Below are positions 1-5,286 of a stretch of DNA of 5,286 nt, in pieces. Positions within the stretch are counted from its first letter, which is position 1, and every line of letters starts with the position of its first letter. This DNA comes from Pseudomonadota bacterium (GTDB lineage: Bacteria > Bdellovibrionota > Bacteriovoracia > Bacteriovoracales > Bacteriovoracaceae). The stretch lies in assembly GCA_023432655.1 (NCBI GenBank), contig JAEYUK010000109.1:1-5286 (forward strand), written 5' to 3'. The notes beneath the pieces were generated by a model that worked only from the letters and a program-made list of their open reading frames with translations, was not told where the DNA came from and made no database searches. A program made the position numbers and the translations under genes.

Positions 1-931
1 CGGCTTCACCATTAATCCGGTAAACCGGTTGAAGGTTTTCGATGTCAGTCAGGAGATTATTAATGAAGTGAAGATATCTTTCAGCTTCTTCAAACCGTCC
101 CATACCGTTTAAGGCGGCTAGACTAAAGTAAGAATCCCGAAGCCAGCAGTAGCGGTAATCCCAGTTTCTTTTACTGCCCGGATATTCAGGAAGAGAAGTT
201 GTACCGGAAGCAATGATCGCCCCCGTGTCTTCAAATTGATGAAGTTTAATCGTAATCGAAGAACGGATCATTTCTTTTTGAAAGATATTAGGAATAAAGG
301 TGTCCTTCACCCAATTGCGCCAATACCTCACCGTCTTATAATAAAACTCTTCATAGGTTTCTTTAAGTGGGGCCTCAAAAGGATCTCCGCCGGATAAGAC
401 GAGATAAAGATCTTCCGTTAAAACGAAGAAGCGCTCTTCTCTTAAATAAACTTTTGAAGCATTGGTGGTAAGTCTCAGTGGATAATGAAGGCCTTTATAA
501 TTAATGTGATTGGAGCCTACACTCACCGTCGGCTCAGACTCTCCATAGTGACCACGAGGGTTACACACGACTTTAATTCTCGGCTGACCTTTTAAGCGTT
601 TTATCTTTCGAAAAAATTGCAGTGGTTTATGGTAGCGGTCATAAATAGAAAAGCGAGGAGCGAAGTCCAGCACTTCGAAGTCTCCATCTTCACAGTAGAA
701 TGTGGTGGAGATAACCGCAGTGTTTTCAATATAACGCTGTTTTGTGTGAAAGGATTTTTCTGGTATGACTTTAAAGCATCCACCTTTCTCATCATCGAGC
801 ATTGAACCAAAAACAAAACTTGAATCCATGTATGGCCAGCATAACCAACTTAAATCACTCTCCGTACTCACGTATGCAAGATAGTGACAGTTGCCCACGA
901 TAGCGTAATTGTAACGATGCGCCTTATTCAT
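1..931 (-). CDS. GH15 glycoside hydrolase (trehalase/glucoamylase type), C-terminal part beyond the window
   Basis: I translated the reverse strand from the ATG at 931-929 and found 310 codons open to the left edge, so the gene is partial; GH15 proteins of this type usually have around 600 residues. Residues 1-35 (VGNCHYLAYVS..LSWLCWPYMDS) match the trehalase-like N-terminal beta-sandwich domain. Residues about 234-266 carry the GH15 signature entering the (alpha/alpha)6 barrel: EDTGAIIASGTTSLPE (234-249) and NWDYRYCWLRD (256-266). The general acid/base glutamates are expected further on and cannot be checked. Enzymes of this group hydrolyse alpha-glucosidic bonds with inversion, and some cleave trehalose. 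The divergent trehalose synthesis gene makes trehalase a reasonable guess, but glucoamylase or glucodextranase activity is equally open. No signal peptide is visible, so it is probably cytoplasmic. The start fits the family's usual N-terminus; no Shine-Dalgarno sequence precedes it. Confidence 0.9.
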   Translation of the reverse strand, partial: MNKAHRYNYAIVGNCHYLAYVSTESDLSWLCWPYMDSSFVFGSMLDDEKGGCFKVIPEKSFHTKQRYIENTAVISTTFYCEDGDFEVLDFAPRFSIYDRYHKPLQFFRKIKRLKGQPRIKVVCNPRGHYGESEPTVSVGSNHINYKGLHYPLRLTTNASKVYLREERFFVLTEDLYLVLSGGDPFEAPLKETYEEFYYKTVRYWRNWVKDTFIPNIFQKEMIRSSITIKLHQFEDTGAIIASGTTSLPEYPGSKRNWDYRYCWLRDSYFSLAALNGMGRFEEAERYLHFINNLLTDIENLQPVYRINGEA

Positions 932-952
932 GAGTAAATTTTATTCTATTAT
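924..952 (+). promoter_or_regulatory. Weak candidate promoter for the trehalose synthase gene
   Basis: On the plus strand TATTAT (947-952) resembles a -10 box and TTATTC (924-929) sits 17 bases upstream as a poor -35 box. Transcription would start near 959, leaving a leader of roughly 27 bases containing the AGAAAGGA ribosome binding site (971-978). The -35 match is weak, so an activator or an alternative sigma factor may be involved; trehalose genes are often stress-controlled in bacteria, but nothing here shows that directly. The -10 box lies within 10 bases of the divergent GH15 -10 box. Confidence 0.25.
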
Positions 953-966
953 CGCTCTTACTTCAA
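938..966 (-). promoter_or_regulatory. Candidate sigma70-type promoter for the GH15 gene, predicting a leaderless mRNA
   Basis: Read on the minus strand, TTGAAG (966-961) is followed after exactly 17 bases by TAAAAT (943-938), a good match to -35 and -10 boxes. Six bases then separate the -10 box from the A of the GH15 ATG, so transcription would start at or within a base or two of the start codon. This agrees with the lack of any purine-rich ribosome binding site upstream of that ATG. The promoter and start site are inferred from consensus only. Confidence 0.45.
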
Positions 967-985
967 TGCCAGAAAGGACAATACA

Positions 986-1720
986 ATGCCACGTTGCCTT
1001 CTTGTCAGTAATCGATTGCCTGTTGCGTTTAACTCAACATTCAGAAAATTCACTCCGAGTTCAGGTGGACTTGTCTCTGCCATCAAAGGACTTGATCCAT
1101 CAAAAGTAGGATATGAATTTGAATGGATGGGAATTTTAACTGATGATATCGATCAAGATGAAATAGATCATCTCAAACAAAATCCACTGGGAAGTTTGCC
1201 GTGTCATCCGATTATTGTTCCGAAAAAAAGTTACGACGCTTACTACAATCTCTACTGCAATAATGTGCTGTGGCCTCTTTTTCACTATGAACGAAACATG
1301 GTTCGCCACTCTCAAGAAGGATGGAAGGCCTATGAAGAAGTGAATCTTCTGGTGGCCCAGGCCATTATAGAAGAGGCCAGAGATAATGACACCATCTGGA
1401 TTCATGACTTTCAACTACTCTTAGTCCCTGGACTGATTAAAGATAAAAGGCCTGATCTTAAAGTTGGATTCTTTCTCCATATTCCTTTTCCGAGTTCAGA
1501 AATTTTTCGGGAACTTCCGCAAAGGAAAGAGATCCTCCACTCTCTTATTCAGTGTGATCAAATTGGCTTTCATGATCTGTCTTATTTAAATCACTTCCGG
1601 AGTTCCGTCGGAAGAATCATGGGAGAAGTCAATACTTCAGACAAATCCTGGGGCGTTTATCCCATCTCCATTGAAACTGAGCACTTCCTAAATCTCGCGA
1701 ATCTTCCCGAAACGAATTAA
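986..1720 (+). CDS. otsA: N-terminal Rossmann domain of trehalose-6-phosphate synthase, cut short by an in-frame TAA
   Basis: The intact enzyme transfers glucose from UDP-glucose to glucose-6-phosphate to give trehalose-6-phosphate in the cytoplasm. The ATG at 986 follows AGAAAGGA (971-978) by 7 bases. The 244 residues cover the first GT-B Rossmann domain: LLVSNRLPV at 5-13, the glycine loop SSGGLVSA (25-32), LWP (95-97), WIHDFQL (138-144) with the D130-equivalent D141, and FLHIPFPSSEIFR (163-175) with H165. GT20 enzymes bind the nucleotide sugar with the second domain, which is missing here, so this fragment alone should be inactive as a synthase and is probably unstable. Residues are well conserved up to the stop, with no drift that would suggest old decay. 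The gene diverges from the GH15 hydrolase across a 54-bp gap. Confidence 0.88.
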   Translation: MPRCLLVSNRLPVAFNSTFRKFTPSSGGLVSAIKGLDPSKVGYEFEWMGILTDDIDQDEIDHLKQNPLGSLPCHPIIVPKKSYDAYYNLYCNNVLWPLFHYERNMVRHSQEGWKAYEEVNLLVAQAIIEEARDNDTIWIHDFQLLLVPGLIKDKRPDLKVGFFLHIPFPSSEIFRELPQRKEILHSLIQCDQIGFHDLSYLNHFRSSVGRIMGEVNTSDKSWGVYPISIETEHFLNLANLPETN

Positions 1721-1771
1721 TGGATTGAGAAATATCGAAAGAGTAAAAAGAATCTTAAATGGATTCTAGGG

Positions 1772-3241
1772 GTGGACCGCCTGGATTATATAAAAGGACT
1801 CCCCTTAAAACTTCAGGCCTTCAGGGCGTTTCTTAAAAGATTCCCTGATGAGAGAGAGAAAGTTCAGTTAGTTCAAATCGTGATTGCTTCTCGCACGGAA
1901 GTCCCTCAGTATAAAAATCTCAAAAAAGAAATTGAACAACTGGTCTCAAGCATTAACGGAGAATTCGGTTCTCCCGCCTGGATGCCGGTGCAGTATATTT
2001 ATCATTCAGTCTCTGAACCAGAACTCTCCGCTCTTTATCAGTTAAGTGATGTCTTAAACATCAGTTCCCGCCGTGACGGCATGAACCTTGTTTCCCTGGA
2101 GTATGTGATGTCTCAAAATGAGAGCACTCCAGGAGTGGTTCTCTTAAGTGAATTTGCAGGAGCTCACTCGACCTTAAGTTATGCTCTTTCCATTAATCCG
2201 TGGAATATCACAGACACTATTCTCAAGATGAAAGAGGCCCTTCATCACCCTGAAGTAAAACGTAAAAAAGAAATGAAAGCGATGAAAGAATTTCTCATCC
2301 GCTACACCTCTTCCGATTGGGCGAAGTTCATTCTGAATGATCTGGTCCATGACAATAAGAAAAAAGAAACGGTTAAACCGATGCCTCTTGATGGCCACTT
2401 TGAGTGGATGAAAGATTTAAAAGGTAAGAGAATCATTTTCTTCTGCGACCTCGATGGCACACTGGCCCCTATTGTTTCTCACCCCAAGGATGTGAAGATC
2501 AGTAATAGCACCATCGATCTCCTCCAATCCATTTCTGAAAAGAAGAACTGTGAATTTGTGGTGGTAAGTGGCCGGGATAAAGAATTCTTAGAAGAGCAGT
2601 TTTTAGATTATGATTTTAATTTCCCACTGGTGGCCTGTCATGGGGCCTACAACTACTCGCCGGCCGATTCTCAGTGGCATACCCGAATTCCCCAGGACTC
2701 GACTAAGTGGAAAGAAAAAGTGATGGAAGTTCTGGAACTCTATTCTCTCCGGACTCCAGAGAGCTTTATCGAAGATAAGGGACATGCCATTACCTGGCAC
2801 TACCGGAATTCTCCCCGGGATTTTGCAGAATTTCTCGCGAATAAACTTTTCTTTGAACTTGAAGAGATCCTCGCCAATCAACCGGCCCAAGTGAGTCGCG
2901 GGAAAAAAGTGATTGAAGTAAAATCCATCCATGCCAATAAGGGCTTCTTTGTTCAGCAGTGGGTGCAAAGTAAAGCTCAACAACCGGACTTTGTCGTGGC
3001 CGTGGGAGATGATACCACCGATGAAGATATGTTCAGTGTGCTTCAGGAACGAAAGGACATAAGACCCATCTGTATCAAGATTGGAAATGAAGACACGGCC
3101 GCTCACTATCTCATTAAAGATCAGAAGAGTGTGAATCAGTTTCTTGAAAAATTTCTGGAAGCTTTAGGGGACGGAAAAATTAATGATGAAGATAGGCCCC
3201 ATAAATCGAAAACATCTCCTCAGGTTTTGATTCATACTTAA
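1772..3241 (+). CDS. otsB: C-terminal half: second GT20 domain fused to trehalose-6-phosphate phosphatase
   Basis: This open frame continues the upstream fragment in phase. The nominal GTG start at 1772 is really the Val of the GT20 motif VDRLDYIKG and has no spaced ribosome binding site, so coding homology truly begins at 1721 (WIEKYRK). Residues 1-200 complete the synthase: R3 and K8 in DRLDYIKG, SRTEVPQY (40-47) and RRDGMNLVSLEYV (100-112), which hold the UDP-glucose and phosphate contacts. From about 218 comes a HAD phosphatase: motif I DLDGTLAPI (226-234) with nucleophile D226 and acid D228, motif II VVSGRD (264-269), a conserved lysine region (EVKSIHANKG, 382-391), and motif IV VGDDTTDEDM (411-420). 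The phosphatase hydrolyses trehalose-6-phosphate to trehalose. It could work if translated separately, but I see no strong internal start. The last ~20 residues lie in the overlap with the methyltransferase gene. Confidence 0.85.
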   Translation: MDRLDYIKGLPLKLQAFRAFLKRFPDEREKVQLVQIVIASRTEVPQYKNLKKEIEQLVSSINGEFGSPAWMPVQYIYHSVSEPELSALYQLSDVLNISSRRDGMNLVSLEYVMSQNESTPGVVLLSEFAGAHSTLSYALSINPWNITDTILKMKEALHHPEVKRKKEMKAMKEFLIRYTSSDWAKFILNDLVHDNKKKETVKPMPLDGHFEWMKDLKGKRIIFFCDLDGTLAPIVSHPKDVKISNSTIDLLQSISEKKNCEFVVVSGRDKEFLEEQFLDYDFNFPLVACHGAYNYSPADSQWHTRIPQDSTKWKEKVMEVLELYSLRTPESFIEDKGHAITWHYRNSPRDFAEFLANKLFFELEEILANQPAQVSRGKKVIEVKSIHANKGFFVQQWVQSKAQQPDFVVAVGDDTTDEDMFSVLQERKDIRPICIKIGNEDTAAHYLIKDQKSVNQFLEKFLEALGDGKINDEDRPHKSKTSPQVLIHT

Positions 3242-3980
3242 GTTCAAGCCAGGGGTGATTTTCTTTAATGATGATTCGGGAATATTTTCCTCTGGCGACA
3301 ATTTTCACCGGGCGTTTACGGGCCACTTCTTTTATTTGCTTTAACGTACGGTCAATGTGCTCAACGTGGCCGTAATCATAAATAAAATAAATGTCAGCCT
3401 CTGGTAACTCGAAGTTTGAATCAAAGAGATCCTGCTCTATCAGTTTACTGCGGGAAAAATCCAGTTCCCGGTAAACTCTATTCCCCTCATCCACCCGGGC
3501 CTTGACGTACTCAAAGCCTGTGAAAGAGTTTTTGATAAAGAGCCCACCCACGACCATTCCCATCCGGCCATAAGCGGCACCCAGATCAATAATATGTTGG
3601 TAAGGTTTAATTTTTAATAACTGTAAAATACGGAAGCACTCTGAGTAAGGAGTCTGGAGGGTTTGAAGTTCAAGTCCCACCCAAGTCTGAACACCTTCAT
3701 GAAGAAGTGGGCCCCAAGTCTCATGACTTCCCTCGGCTTCAAAGCCTTTGGCCTCGGCCACCAGCATTTCCTCAATGTACTTAACCCGCACACCTAAAAT
3801 TTCATCCACCAGCTGCGCGTGCTGGTATTTAAAAACCATATTCGATTTTGGGCACTGATAGAATTCAGGATAATAAGCGAGCTGCTTTCGGTCGTTTAAA
3901 GACAAATGAGAATTCACCAGACTTTGGAAGTCCAGAAGCGAGCGTAACTCCGTCCGTGGAAAAAACTCTAATTGCAGCAC
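3180..3980 (-). CDS. Class I SAM-dependent methyltransferase, substrate unknown
   Basis: The 266-residue protein starts at a GTG (3980-3978) chosen because AAGGA lies 6 bases upstream. Residues 130-139 (HIIDLGAAYGR region) are motif I of the Rossmann methyltransferase fold, which binds S-adenosylmethionine; the acidic end of strand 2 is E157 in GFEYVKARVDEG, followed by LIEQDLFD (180-187) and ADIYFIYDYGH (195-205), matching motifs III and IV. The DLGAAYGR and FEYVKARVDEG pattern is loosely reminiscent of DOT1-like folds, but I would not name a substrate. The first ~110 residues form an extra N-terminal region (with TPYSE at 110-114) that I do not recognise. It is the last gene of a three-gene operon, 33 bases after the copper chaperone, and its final ~20 codons overlap the 3' end of the trehalose gene on the other strand. 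Confidence 0.75.
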   Translation of the reverse strand: MLQLEFFPRTELRSLLDFQSLVNSHLSLNDRKQLAYYPEFYQCPKSNMVFKYQHAQLVDEILGVRVKYIEEMLVAEAKGFEAEGSHETWGPLLHEGVQTWVGLELQTLQTPYSECFRILQLLKIKPYQHIIDLGAAYGRMGMVVGGLFIKNSFTGFEYVKARVDEGNRVYRELDFSRSKLIEQDLFDSNFELPEADIYFIYDYGHVEHIDRTLKQIKEVARKRPVKIVARGKYSRIIIKENHPWLELKYESKPEEMFSIYGAYLHH

Positions 3981-4013
3981 TCTTAATCCTTAAGGGTCTG
4001 GCGCAGGTTTATT

Positions 4014-4211
4014 TTATTTTAATTTTACTGGCGTATACCCAATTTCTTCTAGGAGAAAAATGACTCGGTCATCAGTTAAATTTTCGACTTCAACGGTCTT
4101 GGCCTTTAAGTCCACGTTCACTTTAACGTCAGGGTTACCTTTACTCAGTTCTGTTTTAATGGCCTTCTCACAATGGCCACAAGACATATCTTCTACTTTA
4201 AATGTGCTCAT
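4014..4211 (-). CDS. copZ: CopZ-like heavy-metal-associated (HMA) chaperone
   Basis: The 65-residue product is a single HMA domain. It has the metal-binding motif MSCGHC (residues 9-14, ligands C11 and C14) after the first strand and ends with the typical LLEEIGYTPVKLK strand. Such proteins bind Cu(I) in the cytoplasm and pass it to P-type ATPases or regulators; a MerP-like role with another soft metal is less likely since there is no signal peptide. I prefer the ATG at 4211-4209 because AGAGG lies 5 bases upstream; a GTG one codon earlier would leave only 2 bases. That ribosome binding site overlaps the TAG stop of the upstream gene, 8 bases before the ATG, which implies an operon with probable translational coupling. 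No copper ATPase or copper-sensing regulator is in the window. Confidence 0.88.
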   Translation of the reverse strand: MSTFKVEDMSCGHCEKAIKTELSKGNPDVKVNVDLKAKTVEVENLTDDRVIFLLEEIGYTPVKLK

Positions 4212-4219
4212 CACTACCT

Positions 4220-4471
4220 CTATTGCAATTCGGTCTTCCGGACTAAATTGTCGATAAAATCCCGAAGCCTTTGGACTCCCACAATCAGGGCCTCTTCTGC
4301 ACTATATTGATTATAAACCATATCCACGTGTTTAAAAATCTTATGGGACTCTTTGTGGATAATATCAATCTCAGCGTTAAAATTATCTTTAACCTGGTTA
4401 ATCGTTATCCGACCCATAAGGTAGGGATTATTTTCTAATTCAATATATTTTTCTACAGGAAACTCTTTCAT
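4220..4471 (-). CDS. Small protein of unknown function, first gene of the copper chaperone operon
   Basis: I do not recognise this 83-residue protein. The ATG at 4471-4469 has GAGG about 5 bases upstream, and the stop is 8 bases before the chaperone start, so it appears to be a real, translated gene. It has no cysteine, no signal peptide and no membrane segment. The sequence suggests an alpha/beta fold: a strand-rich middle (YLMGRITINQVKDNF, FNAEIDIIHKES) followed by a helix (AEEALIVGVQRLRDFIDNLV, residues 59-78). The pattern of beta strands then a C-terminal amphipathic helix might suit a small binding or regulatory protein, but that is inference. Lack of cysteine and few metal-type residues (three histidines at 39, 43, 48) gives no strong reason to think it binds copper. 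Confidence 0.7.
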   Translation of the reverse strand: MKEFPVEKYIELENNPYLMGRITINQVKDNFNAEIDIIHKESHKIFKHVDMVYNQYSAEEALIVGVQRLRDFIDNLVRKTELQ

Positions 4472-4526
4472 AGGCCCTCATATGTGATCGCCAATCGTCC
4501 GAAAAGTCAACGTACAGGAGTCAGAT
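4472..4526. promoter_or_regulatory. Divergent intergenic region between the chaperone operon and the HvfC-like gene
   Basis: These 55 bases must carry control signals for one or both flanking genes, unless promoters lie inside coding sequence. On the minus strand TTGACT (4510-4505) is a strong -35-like hexamer, but the best -10 at 17 bases (TCACAT) matches poorly. On the plus strand only the ribosome binding site AGGAG (4516-4520) is clear. I saw no convincing operator palindrome; CATATG (4479-4484) is too short to mean much. Confidence 0.3.
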
Positions 4527-5024
4527 ATGTCCACATTGCAAGCGAAATTCCCCTCGTTGGGTCTCTTTTCCGATCTTGATTGGGAAGCTGTGAGTAGCGA
4601 ATATGAGCGGGAATACAGCGAGCTTTCTTTTCCCGAATACCTGCAGCAAAAAGCTGTGGATGGAGACTGCCCACCTTACTTATTTGAACTGGCCTTTTAT
4701 GAAATGGCCCATCAAGAGTTGGCGGGCAGCGAGACCCCAATAGCTTCCGAGACTCTGGCACTTAATCCCACCGCTCTTTTCCTTAATTTGGAATTTGACG
4801 TGGAAACGATGCTAGATGAAGCTCAAGAGGGTAACATTATCTTAATCGAAAAAGAACATGTTCTGACTCTCTTTATTGATCCCACGGGAGAGGTGTGCTC
4901 ACTGGAACTCACTAAAGAAGATCTGATGCTCTTACAGAAACTCGAAGAGGGAGAAACCCCAACTGCTGAGGAATTAAAAAACTCTGAGCGGTTACTGGAA
5001 TGGGGATTGATACTCGCTCCTTAA
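4527..5024 (+). CDS. Hypothetical protein with weak HvfC/BufC (DUF2063-type) resemblance
   Basis: The 165-residue protein starts at an ATG preceded by AGGAG with a 6-base gap. It is acidic, has no signal peptide or membrane segment, and should be cytoplasmic. The stretch SFPEYLQQ..CPPYLFELAFYEMA (about 34-61) resembles the end of the N-terminal helical domain of HvfC-type proteins, where FPxFL is followed by PYLxDLAxLEWA. The later part (ALFLNLEFDV, then LTLFIDPTGEV and a helical LLQKLEEGETPTAEE) also follows the order of that family's C-terminal domain. HvfC/BufC proteins assist MNIO enzymes that modify copper-binding peptides. Against this, the protein is much shorter than the usual 250-odd residues, seems to lack the first helices, and no MNIO enzyme gene is visible. 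It could instead be an unrelated small protein. The TAA stop shares two bases with the stop of the opposing gene. Confidence 0.6.
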   Translation: MSTLQAKFPSLGLFSDLDWEAVSSEYEREYSELSFPEYLQQKAVDGDCPPYLFELAFYEMAHQELAGSETPIASETLALNPTALFLNLEFDVETMLDEAQEGNIILIEKEHVLTLFIDPTGEVCSLELTKEDLMLLQKLEEGETPTAEELKNSERLLEWGLILAP

Positions 5025-5286
5025 GCTAATTTCTTAATCTTCACGACTTCAAAGTTAAGAAGCCCCAGATTTTCTTCCTGAAAGCGGTGACCGAATTCAG
5101 TCTTCTCACCTACGGGGTAAAGGCGCCCTAAAGCTTCAAAGGATAAAGAGGAATCAATTTGAATCCCTTCCGTAGAACCCAGAATATAAGTTCCCCCGAC
5201 TTCTAATTCTTCCCATAAATGGGCCCGGATTGTAGATTCGTTAAAAACTAAGACCTGCTTTAGGCCCGTGGAGCTCACATCAATAG
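5021..5286 (-). CDS. C-terminal part of an unrecognised protein, N-terminus beyond the right edge
   Basis: The minus-strand frame ending at TAA (5023-5021) stays open to the right edge, giving 87 visible codons. A GTG at 5278-5276 could serve as a start, but only eight bases upstream are visible and they hold no purine-rich ribosome binding site. The sequence before it (Ile-Asp) reads on naturally, so I take this as the tail of a longer protein. I do not recognise the family. The visible part is soluble, strand-rich (YILGSTEGIQI, LLNFEVVKIKKLA) and has no cysteine. An acidic/hydrophobic mix without motifs gives no functional clue. Its last codons meet the HvfC-like gene tail to tail at the shared TTAA. 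Confidence 0.65.
   Translation of the reverse strand, partial: IDVSSTGLKQVLVFNESTIRAHLWEELEVGGTYILGSTEGIQIDSSLSFEALGRLYPVGEKTEFGHRFQEENLGLLNFEVVKIKKLA

Larger units (their letters stand above)
986..3241 (+). pseudogene. otsA-otsB: Fused trehalose-6-phosphate synthase/phosphatase locus interrupted by one in-frame stop codon
   Basis: This is the whole locus: 751 codon positions before the final TAA, all in one frame, with an internal TAA as codon 245 (1718-1720). Domains in order are GT20 trehalose-6-phosphate synthase (about 1-460), then a HAD-type trehalose-6-phosphate phosphatase (about 480-725). Matching to E. coli OtsA from memory, D141, H165, R265, K270, R303, D364 and E372 correspond to D130, H154, R262, K267, R300, D361 and E369, so the catalytic set is complete across the break. 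The distance from VYPI to RLDY is within one residue of E. coli OtsA, so nothing except one codon has changed. The likely ancestral codon is CAA (Gln). The cause may be a real nonsense mutation, a mixed-strain assembly or a base-calling error. No frameshift is needed. It is labelled pseudogene because of the stop; if the stop is an error, it is an intact bifunctional enzyme. Confidence 0.85.

Noticed and set aside
601..816. Open frames on both strands within the GH15 gene (601-816 minus, 617-805 plus)
   Set aside because: The GH15 frame through this stretch is continuous and family-like, so these are other-frame shadows.
1718..1720. Reassignment of TAA to a sense codon
   Set aside because: Other genes in the window end cleanly at TAA at the expected family lengths and none contains another internal TAA.
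1772..1774. GTG at 1772 as a genuine start of a separate phosphatase gene
   Set aside because: It encodes the Val of the conserved VDRLDYIKG motif in the middle of the GT20 fold, and coding homology extends upstream to the stop at 1718.
10..2206. Near-identical short word CCATTAATCCG at about 10 and 2192
   Set aside because: Eleven bases shared between two coding regions with no flanking similarity is best seen as chance.
2603..3106. Long (167-codon) open frame antisense to the phosphatase domain
   Set aside because: It lies wholly inside a strongly conserved HAD domain on the other strand, has no ribosome binding site that I could see and no recognisable protein features; it is a shadow of the codon bias of the real gene.
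3848..4257. Plus-strand open frames opposite the methyltransferase and the copper chaperone
   Set aside because: They are antisense to genes with clear motifs (GTG start with AAGGA, MSCGHC) and show no motif of their own.
4507..4761. Minus-strand open frame opposite the HvfC-like gene
   Set aside because: The plus-strand gene has a well-placed AGGAG and protein-like composition; the antisense product looks like random basic and proline-rich sequence.
5021..5060. Possible terminator between the convergent genes (TTAAG...CTTAA)
   Set aside because: The stem is only 5 AT-rich base pairs with no following U-tract of use.

Overview
The window looks like ordinary bacterial chromosome: seven loci packed tightly, intergenic gaps of about 55 bp or less, Shine-Dalgarno sequences of the AGGA type, and moderate GC (not counted). 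Protein style, with a fused TPS-TPP trehalose enzyme next to a GH15 hydrolase, would fit a Bdellovibrionota/Bacteriovoracia-like genome, but that placement is a guess from general impression and no marker gene here proves it. There are no rRNA or tRNA genes, CRISPR arrays or insertion sequences.

Region 1 (1-3241) is a divergent trehalose module. On the minus strand is the N-terminal 310 residues of a GH15 glycoside hydrolase (trehalase/glucoamylase type) that runs off the left edge. Facing away from it on the plus strand is a fused trehalose-6-phosphate synthase (GT20) plus trehalose-6-phosphate phosphatase (HAD). Together they would make trehalose from UDP-glucose and glucose-6-phosphate and, possibly, hydrolyse trehalose or a related glucan. 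The synthase is broken by a single in-frame TAA at 1718-1720. The same reading frame continues on the other side with every recognisable catalytic residue intact, so this is a very recent nonsense mutation or a sequencing/assembly error. This is the most important observation in the window.

Region 2 (3180-4471) is a minus-strand operon of three genes: an 83-residue protein of unknown function, a CopZ-like heavy-metal (copper) chaperone, and a class I SAM-dependent methyltransferase. Its 3' end overlaps the 3' end of the trehalose gene by 62 bp, tail to tail.

Region 3 (4472-5286) holds a plus-strand gene divergent from that operon, encoding a 165-residue protein with some resemblance to the HvfC/BufC (DUF2063-type) family. 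Its stop codon interlocks with that of a minus-strand gene whose N-terminal part lies beyond the right edge. No stretch over 300 bases lacks a gene. No convincing rho-independent terminator was seen; both convergent gene pairs have overlapping ends, leaving little room for one.
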